From an uncultured Lewinella sp. (GTDB lineage: Bacteria; Bacteroidota; Bacteroidia; Chitinophagales; Saprospiraceae): a DNA stretch of 11,128 nucleotides. Under the pieces are notes generated by a model that did not search any database, had not been told where the DNA came from, and was given only the letters and a program-made list of their open reading frames with translations. Of this stretch, positions 6,708-11,128 are shown piece by piece (the stretch's first letter is position 1; each line of letters opens with the position of its first letter). The position numbers and the translations under genes are program-made. The stretch covers positions 1 through 11,128 of the forward strand of contig CALIGP010000056.1 of NCBI GenBank assembly GCA_938021455.1, given 5' to 3'.

Positions 6708-7037
6708 ATGAGCAAGTTCGATGAGAAACTAGCTACTTACGAAGCGGCCCTGAAGAAAATTGATTCTAAGGCAGATATGGATCTGCTTCGCAAGGTCACC
6801 AAAGGTCTCGGCCCATCTATCTACAACAACGACAGCAACAAGGTAGCTTGTAGCCAGAAGTCGGAGATGGAACGCCTCGTAAAAAACTTCTGCATGAAGA
6901 AGCTTGGCGTTGACCAGGCGAAGGGAGAAGCCGCAGCTGCAGCCGTTTGTGCTCAGTATACGGAGCGTAGCAAGCACCGCCCGGTGTTTTACTACCTCGT
7001 AGTGAAGAACCTCGGCAAAGAAAGCGTTTACGCTTAA
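6708..7037 (+). CDS. DUF2853 family protein
   Basis: The 109-residue basic protein matches the small DUF2853 family. Landmarks are the MSKFDEKLATYE start, KVTKGLGPSIYNNDSNKVACS (29-49), MERLVKNFCMKKLGV (54-68) and the C-terminal block RPVFYYLVVKNLGKESVYA (91-109). It is predicted soluble and helical with no signal peptide, membrane segment or catalytic motif. Length is normal for the family and the function is unknown. The ATG at 6708 gives the standard family start. It is monocistronic: divergent from the DUF4129 cluster and followed 29 bp later by a good terminator. Confidence 0.9.
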   Translation: MSKFDEKLATYEAALKKIDSKADMDLLRKVTKGLGPSIYNNDSNKVACSQKSEMERLVKNFCMKKLGVDQAKGEAAAAAVCAQYTERSKHRPVFYYLVVKNLGKESVYA

Positions 7038-7065
7038 TTGGCTGTTTCAGCATCCCCACATCGGC

Positions 7066-7106
7066 AAGGCCCGGCGGAGTTTCTCCGTCGGGCTTTGTTG
7101 GTTTTA
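7066..7106 (+). terminator. Rho-independent terminator of the DUF2853 gene
   Basis: AAGGCCCGGCGGAG (7066-7079) pairs with CTCCGTCGGGCTTT (7083-7096) around a three-base TTT loop, with two G-T pairs. T-rich sequence (CTTTGTTGGTTTT) follows. It lies 29 bp after the DUF2853 stop codon. Confidence 0.85.
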
Positions 7107-7121
7107 AATAGGATGTTTTTC

Positions 7122-7203
7122 GGGCGCCGGAGCGCAGGTGCAAGGGGAGGGGGAAAGGAGCATGGCTATTCAAGCCAGACTTTGCACCTGCGGTCCCGCG
7201 CCC
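7122..7203. repeat. 82-bp GC-rich inverted-repeat element (REP/MITE-like)
   Basis: The 22-base arms 7122-7143 and 7182-7203 are reverse complements with two mismatches; the inner 11 bases (CGCAGGTGCAA / TTGCACCTGCG) are perfect. The 38-base centre holds a second small stem, TGGCT (7163-7167) with AGCCA (7173-7177). The element lies between the DUF2853 terminator and the stop of the convergent dehydrogenase gene and contains no coding sequence. A 16-base piece recurs in inverse orientation at 605-620. It has no T-run, so it is more likely a dispersed repeat than a terminator, though it could block or stabilise 3' ends. Confidence 0.7.
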
Positions 7204-7208
7204 GCACC

Positions 7209-7862
7209 TTACACCAGGATGCGCCCTGTCCGCTTATTGACCACCGCTGAGAAAACCACTTCAGCGACCTCCTCTGGCAGCAGAATACCTGGTGGCGGAG
7301 TTTCGTTCTCCCAGCTAGCCGTCAAGGTAGCCCCGGGAGCCACCAGCGTCGTCAGCACCCCACTGCCCGCGAGCTCTGTTTCCCAGCCAAGGAAGAGTCC
7401 CCGAAGCGCATATTTTGTCGCTACGTAGGCCGTCATGTGCTTTTTCCAGTGATCGGTACCCGTTGAGCCAATAACCACTAAGTGCCCTTTTCCCTTACCC
7501 ACCAAAGCCGGTAATAAGCGCCGGGCCAACCGATGGTTAGCCAATACGTTTAGCTGGTGCATGGCACCGTAGAGGTCCGCTTCATCCAGGAGATGGCCCG
7601 GAGTGAAAGCCGCAGCGTTTAACAACAAGACATCGTAATCACCTTCGGGAACGGATGACACCCCCTCTGCTTCTGATAGGTCTGCCTCAACGATCTTGAG
7701 TATACTTTCCGGGTAATCCTTTTCCCAGACCTGTTGCATTTGGTGTAAATCGTTGACCGTTCGAGCTACGGCGGTTACTGACCAGCCCTGACTGGCGAAC
7801 CGCATAGCGCAGGCTCGCCCGATACCCTTAGTCGCACCCGTAATTAAAACGTGACGTTTCAT
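7209..7862 (-). CDS. Short-chain dehydrogenase/reductase (SDR)
   Basis: The 217-residue protein is a classical SDR, an NAD(P)(H)-dependent oxidoreductase with a Rossmann fold, and should be cytosolic. Visible motifs are the dinucleotide-binding TGATKGIG (8-15), AR at 33-34 near the cofactor-specificity position, AD (60-61), NAAA (82-85, in place of NNAG), N105, catalytic S133 in VVIGST, and Y146/K150 in YVATK. The substrate-binding C-terminal part is short (VAPGATLT, 174-181, then about 35 residues), so the enzyme is somewhat smaller than the usual 250. The substrate cannot be predicted. Its ATG overlaps the stop codon of the metalloprotease gene as ATGA, implying translational coupling. It is the last gene of the leftward run and ends next to the inverted-repeat element. 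Confidence 0.93.
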   Translation of the reverse strand: MKRHVLITGATKGIGRACAMRFASQGWSVTAVARTVNDLHQMQQVWEKDYPESILKIVEADLSEAEGVSSVPEGDYDVLLLNAAAFTPGHLLDEADLYGAMHQLNVLANHRLARRLLPALVGKGKGHLVVIGSTGTDHWKKHMTAYVATKYALRGLFLGWETELAGSGVLTTLVAPGATLTASWENETPPPGILLPEEVAEVVFSAVVNKRTGRILV

Positions 7863-9139
7863 ATCTTCTCGTTGAGGAAAGTGGCTGCGGGGTCAATAAC
7901 GATCTCCCCACCAATACCACTGTCAGTAACGCCCCGGCGAATACCCGCCCACTGACCGCCACAATCGCTATGGATGACCGCTGCTGGCCCGATCAGGAGC
8001 CTCGCTCCCGGGTCGACGTGAATGGCAGCCCCTTCCGGCAGGTGAAGTCGGTTGTTGATGCGCAGGGTACTGCCGCGACGAACAAAAATATCCGTGTTGA
8101 AGTCCCGGGCACCCTCCCAGTTCAGGTCTTTGGTTACCCGTACTGGTTCGTTGGGGTTGTAGCGGCACCAGTAAGGAAAAAGCCATTTGCGCTGCCGGCC
8201 GGTGATGTCGCTCATGCGGGCGTGCATGCGCCCGATTTGACAGGGCGTGAGCGATTCTTCTTTAGGGCTGTAATCCATTAGGTTGTTACTCGTTTTACCG
8301 GGGCCACGTTGGCCGGAGGCGACGCTCCAGGCGCGGTTGGCGTGGACGGGGGTATCGTCACAACCATCATTACGGGTCCAGGCATGGCCCAAACCAAGGG
8401 CGTGGCCGATCTCGTGGGCTAACACGTTGCGCATTTCCCAAGAGGGACGATCACGCGAGAGCCAGCCCGTCATTTTGATGGCATCGCCCAGGTAAATACC
8501 GTCTACGCCAGACAAGCGGAAGCTCTTGCTCAGTACGCTGTCTCGCGGAGGCCCCATCACAAAGATGTTCAGGATAGAATCTTTTCTTACGGCGTATTTA
8601 TTGATCACTTCCCGGCTGGCCCGATTACGTTTTCTCCCGTCGTGGAGGTACCAATAAAGCTCGTCATCGTAATGCTCGTAGATGGCGTGCTCGTCCGTTC
8701 CGGGGATTTTGGCGAGGTTGAAACCCAGTCGTCGGGGAAGGGCGGGCACGTCCATACTGTCTGGCTTGAGCCAAATCTCTGGGGTTTTCCTGATAAGTTC
8801 GTTGGCGTAGAAGACCACCTCTTTGACGTACTTGCGCGCCTCCTCCCCGTAGAAGGGGAAAAGGGTGTCGCTGGTATTCATGATGTGAAAATTCAGCTGG
8901 AGGTAGCGAATGGGCAGGTAGCGCTCGTTAGTGGTGTCCGGGTAGTAGTGCTCAGGGTTGGGCTTTCTTTCCTTGATGAACTCATAGGTGTCCGGTCGTT
9001 GTACGTCCTCCGGCCAGTAATCCTGATAGGCGAAGGGCTCGTCTTCGCGTAACTCGGGGATGAAACTTGCCTCGACCGGTTTTGGCTTACAGCCGAGAGC
9101 TAGTAGCGGAAGGAGGAAGAGGAGGAGATATTTTTCCAT
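7859..9139 (-). CDS. Lipoprotein zinc metalloprotease, M43 (pappalysin-like) type
   Basis: The 426-residue protein begins MEKYLLLFLLPLLALGC, a lipoprotein signal with C17 as the probable lipidated cysteine, so it should be anchored outside the cytoplasmic membrane. The zinc-binding motif HEIGHALGLGH is at 242-252 (H242, H246 and H252 ligands, E243 catalytic). Then come GCDDTPVHA (259-267) and the Met-turn region NLMDY (286-290), with C260 and C300 as a possible disulfide, as in M43 proteases. The last 75 or so residues (GSTLRINNRLHLPEGAAIHV onward) look like a beta-rich repeat domain of unknown role. ATG 9137 is preferred; the frame extends 27 bp to a TTG at 9166, but that would put a polar stretch before the signal. 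Lies 85 bp after the serine hydrolase gene and overlaps the SDR gene. The substrate is unknown. Confidence 0.9.
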   Translation of the reverse strand: MEKYLLLFLLPLLALGCKPKPVEASFIPELREDEPFAYQDYWPEDVQRPDTYEFIKERKPNPEHYYPDTTNERYLPIRYLQLNFHIMNTSDTLFPFYGEEARKYVKEVVFYANELIRKTPEIWLKPDSMDVPALPRRLGFNLAKIPGTDEHAIYEHYDDELYWYLHDGRKRNRASREVINKYAVRKDSILNIFVMGPPRDSVLSKSFRLSGVDGIYLGDAIKMTGWLSRDRPSWEMRNVLAHEIGHALGLGHAWTRNDGCDDTPVHANRAWSVASGQRGPGKTSNNLMDYSPKEESLTPCQIGRMHARMSDITGRQRKWLFPYWCRYNPNEPVRVTKDLNWEGARDFNTDIFVRRGSTLRINNRLHLPEGAAIHVDPGARLLIGPAAVIHSDCGGQWAGIRRGVTDSGIGGEIVIDPAATFLNEKI

Positions 9140-9224
9140 TGTAGGGAAGCACTTAGTTCGTAACAAGCTCTAAAGGCTGGAGGAAGCCTGAAGGATGACA
9201 CGGTCTTGTTAAAGTTGGACGAGC

Positions 9225-10631
9225 CTACTGGCCGGAAGGCACACTGTCGAGAACCTGTTTCACTAAAGTGTCGAAATCCGTCACCTTATCCTCCCCGTGC
9301 CCAAGGCGGGCAATGACGAGCTGGTGGCTGGGGATGATGAACACCCGTTGATCCTGGAAGCCACGCATCATGTAGGCGTCCTTTGGTAGGGAGGGCATGT
9401 CTGGCCCGGGCAGCCAAAGCTGCCCGCCGTAGGTGCCTTCGCTGCCGGCGGCGGGTTGGCGCATCCAGTCGATCCAGCCGGGGTAGAGGATCGTGTCTCC
9501 GTTCCAGACGCCGTCTTGGAGCATGAACTGTCCGAGGCGGGCCCAGTCCCGGCCCGTGGCCCAGCCGTAGGAGCTGCCGACGGGTAATCCGCTCTGATCG
9601 GGTTCAATGAGTAGACTAGGAGCTATCTGTCCGAAAACGTCGTGGACCTCTTGCTGAATGGATTGCCCTTCGGGCAGTCGCTGCCGCTGGAGATCCATCA
9701 GAATGTTGGTGGAACCGCTGGAGTAGGCCCACTCGTCCTCCGGCGCGTTGAGCGCCGGCATGCCGGCGGCAAAGGTTGCCATTTCAGGTTGCTCATGCAG
9801 CATGATGGTGGCGTCAGAGATGCTGCCGTAGGCCTCGTTCCAGCCGAGGCCGGAGTTCATATGGAGAAGATCCCCCAGAGAGATGTTGGCCCGAGCGTCA
9901 GCAGACCAATGGCGGTAGAGGTTTTTGCGGGAAGGGATGTGTTGGAAACCTTTACTTGGAAGTTGCTCGCTCTGCGAGTGATTGAGACCTCTCCCCCGGC
10001 CCCTCTCCGAAGGAGAGGGGAGACGGCTCTGCTCGCTCCGCTCGTGAGTGGGGATACTGCCGATTAGCATTCCCGTTAGTGTCTTCGTCATCGACCAGCC
10101 TAGGAGGAGGCTGTTTTCGTCGTAGCCTTCGGCGTAGCGCTCGCCAATGATGCGGCCGTTTTGCATCACGACGAGGCCCCTTGCTCCTCCACCGGGCACG
10201 GGCTCCATCCCGAAGTCGAGAGCAGAGGACAAGGCAGGTAATTCGGCGACAATGTTGGAAGGAGAAACCTCCTCTGCACCTGCGCTGGCGGCTACTACTT
10301 TTAAAAGCGGTTTTCGCTCATCATTAACCAGTGTACATCCAATGCCTTTTCGAAAGCGAGCTTCTCGTTTTACCAGGCCGAAGAAAGAGGAGTGAACGCT
10401 CTTGTCCTTCGCTTCCAGTCCGTAAAAGCCCAGCACCGAAAAATTGAGGTCGTGCTCACTAATCTCCGCCAGTTCTCGCCCCTGCAGGAAATGACAGCTG
10501 CAGGCGTGCTTGGCGGCGTAGCCACCGCCGATATTCAGTAAAGGCCGAAGCCACAAAAAAGCAGCGAAGAGAAGAGTCACCAGCAAAATGAGACCGATGA
10601 GGGAGCGGCGGAGGGTGGGAGAAGAAAGCAT
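9225..10631 (-). CDS. Membrane-anchored serine hydrolase, class C beta-lactamase-like (PF00144 type)
   Basis: The 468-residue product has an N-terminal membrane anchor (about 10-33), a family-specific N-terminal region (KHACSCHFLQGREL, 41-54; SSFFGLVKREARFRKGIGCT, 81-100) and a beta-lactamase-like domain. The nucleophile motif is SMTK (S180, K183), preceded by GW. The second motif is WAYSSGSTNIL (301-311), giving Y303 as the likely base. The C-terminal GFQDQRVFIIPSHQLVIARLG (424-444) is the usual strand block. It should act in the periplasm on a small ester, amide or peptide; this family is often annotated as beta-lactamase-related or 6-aminohexanoate-dimer hydrolase-like, and resistance cannot be assumed. 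Residues about 194-238 do not look like the family: they include SPSERGRGRGLN, encoded by a palindromic repeat inserted in frame between the SMTK helix and ANISLGDLL. The fold probably survives, since the frame and motifs are intact. Confidence 0.9.
   Translation of the reverse strand: MLSSPTLRRSLIGLILLVTLLFAAFLWLRPLLNIGGGYAAKHACSCHFLQGRELAEISEHDLNFSVLGFYGLEAKDKSVHSSFFGLVKREARFRKGIGCTLVNDERKPLLKVVAASAGAEEVSPSNIVAELPALSSALDFGMEPVPGGGARGLVVMQNGRIIGERYAEGYDENSLLLGWSMTKTLTGMLIGSIPTHERSEQSRLPSPSERGRGRGLNHSQSEQLPSKGFQHIPSRKNLYRHWSADARANISLGDLLHMNSGLGWNEAYGSISDATIMLHEQPEMATFAAGMPALNAPEDEWAYSSGSTNILMDLQRQRLPEGQSIQQEVHDVFGQIAPSLLIEPDQSGLPVGSSYGWATGRDWARLGQFMLQDGVWNGDTILYPGWIDWMRQPAAGSEGTYGGQLWLPGPDMPSLPKDAYMMRGFQDQRVFIIPSHQLVIARLGHGEDKVTDFDTLVKQVLDSVPSGQ
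9964..10050. repeat. Palindromic repeat element inserted in frame in the serine hydrolase gene
   Basis: The centre is CCCCTCTCC (10000-10008) and GGAGAGGGG (10012-10020) with a three-base GAA loop. Imperfect direct repeats flank it: TGCTCGCTCTGCGAGTG (9964-9980) and TGCTCGCTCCGCTCGTGAGTG (10030-10050). The left flank is itself a small hairpin (CTCGC 9966-9970 with GCGAG 9974-9978). From memory, the CCCCTCTCC-GAAGGAGAGGGG motif with adjacent CCCCCGG is a dispersed repeat in many bacterial genomes, translated as SPSERGRGRG-like peptides when in genes. It has no stop codon in the hydrolase frame. Confidence 0.75.
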
Positions 10632-10650
10632 ACGGGTAATGTAGGGGAAA

Positions 10651-10699
10651 TGGTTGAGACGCTATGCTCGATTTTTTTCGACGCATAGCGTCTCAACCA
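10651..10699. repeat. 49-bp near-perfect palindrome overlapping the kinase-like gene stop codon
   Basis: TGGTTGAGACGCTATGC (10651-10667) and GCATAGCGTCTCAACCA (10683-10699) are perfect 17-base arms; TCG/CGA extends the stem inside, around a run of seven T. The stop codon of the kinase-like gene (complement of 10693-10695) lies in the right arm. There is no T-run after the stem in either direction, so it is not a normal terminator. It looks like a dispersed palindromic repeat that may also shield the 3' end of the upstream message. Confidence 0.8.
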
Positions 10700-11128
10700 A
10701 GAAATTCCCTCACCGCACGATTGCTAGATAGGATATGCACTTCATTACCCGCCTTGCGCTGTTCCTCCAGCGTCCGGAGAATACCCTTCCGCCGCGTGAG
10801 ATTATAGACAGCGACGTAGTGAAGGAAGTGTCCATCAAAACGTTCCCTGCAGCCCGGGGCGGAGCCCGGGCGCACCTGATGCCAGTACCGCAGCGTTCGT
10901 TTGATGACGCGATACAGGCATCGCCAGGTGGGCTGGTCTACATAAATGACCGTATCGGCCCGTGGCATCCGATAAGGGAAGGTGCCAGAGTAATTGCCGT
11001 CCATGATCCACTCGTCACGGGCAGCGAGGGTCTTGACCGTTTCTATCCAGGCCTCCGTCGTGGGTTCTTTCCAGTCGGGCCCAAAGTAATGTTGATCGAG
11101 GTGAATGGCGGGCAGACCCATTCGTTCC
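10693..11128 (-). CDS. P-loop nucleotide-kinase-like protein (adenylate kinase / FlaR 'topology modulation' type), 5' end off window
   Basis: About 145 C-terminal residues are visible. They match a small P-loop kinase family annotated as adenylate kinase-like or DNA topology modulation protein. Landmarks, numbered from the internal methionine at 11119-11121, are GLPAIHLDQHYFGPDWKEP (2-20), ARDEWIMDGNYSGTFPYRMP (34-53), ADTVIYVDQP (55-64), a Trp/Arg-rich helix WRCLYRVIKRTLRYWHQ (66-82) and RPGSAPGCRERFD (84-96). The frame is open to the window edge, reading E-R before the methionine, and the Walker A loop that should precede this region is missing. The true start therefore lies outside the window and the ATG at 11119 is internal. 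It is probably the first visible gene of the leftward run, 61 bp before the serine hydrolase. The phosphate acceptor is unknown. Confidence 0.85.
   Translation of the reverse strand, partial: ERMGLPAIHLDQHYFGPDWKEPTTEAWIETVKTLAARDEWIMDGNYSGTFPYRMPRADTVIYVDQPTWRCLYRVIKRTLRYWHQVRPGSAPGCRERFDGHFLHYVAVYNLTRRKGILRTLEEQRKAGNEVHILSSNRAVREFLG

Noticed and set aside
9140..9166. TTG start giving a 435-residue metalloprotease
   Set aside because: It would place a polar stretch before the lipoprotein signal; ATG 9137 begins directly with a normal signal peptide.
9140..9224. Small stem AGGCT/AGCCT between hydrolase and protease genes as a terminator
   Set aside because: Only five base pairs with a weak T-run; the genes are more likely co-transcribed.
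10491..10502. CSCH in the serine hydrolase as a heme-binding site
   Set aside because: The spacing is CxCH, not CxxCH, and the surrounding block matches the normal N-terminal region of this hydrolase family.
11119..11121. ATG as start of the kinase-like gene
   Set aside because: The frame stays open to the window edge, and the family has a P-loop before this point, so the methionine is internal.

Overview
The window looks like chromosomal DNA from a Bacteroidota bacterium, most likely a Lewinella/Saprospiraceae-type marine relative. This is inference from gene content: a DUF2853 protein, a DUF4129–DUF4350–MoxR cluster, Bacteroidota-style lipoproteins and a class C beta-lactamase-like hydrolase. 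Start codons also lack clear Shine-Dalgarno sequences, which is usual in this phylum. No rRNA, tRNA, CRISPR array, integrase or transposase gene was seen.

Left edge (1-734): an AT-rich patch (sampled lines 32-37% GC, against about 55% in a line of the MoxR gene) carries the cysteine-rich C-terminal end of a small protein and a four-helix membrane protein. A bidirectional terminator closes it.

Centre-left (735-3357): a leftward glycine-rich DUF937 protein has a hairpin and U-tract in its leader. A rightward FMN-type PNPOx-like protein and ribonuclease HII follow, the latter with a long inverted repeat just upstream.

Centre (3373-6522): a leftward, tightly packed three-gene cluster encodes a DUF4129 membrane protein, a DUF4350 membrane protein and a MoxR AAA+ ATPase. 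The DUF58 partner usual in such clusters is absent here. The ATPase probably acts on, or together with, the two envelope proteins.

Right (6708-11128): a rightward DUF2853 gene ends at a good terminator. It faces a leftward run of four genes: a nucleotide-kinase-like P-loop protein (cut by the window end), a membrane-anchored serine hydrolase, a lipoprotein zinc metalloprotease of M43 type, and a short-chain dehydrogenase overlapping the protease by 4 bp.

The most distinctive content is several dispersed palindromic repeat elements. One has been absorbed in frame into the serine hydrolase gene, one overlaps the stop codon of the kinase-like gene, and one 82-bp inverted repeat between convergent genes shares a 16-bp core with a fragment at the left edge. 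I found no clear multi-gene novel system. The best candidates for a second look are the repeat-in-gene insertion, the DUF937 leader hairpin and the possible peptide/immunity pair at the left edge.
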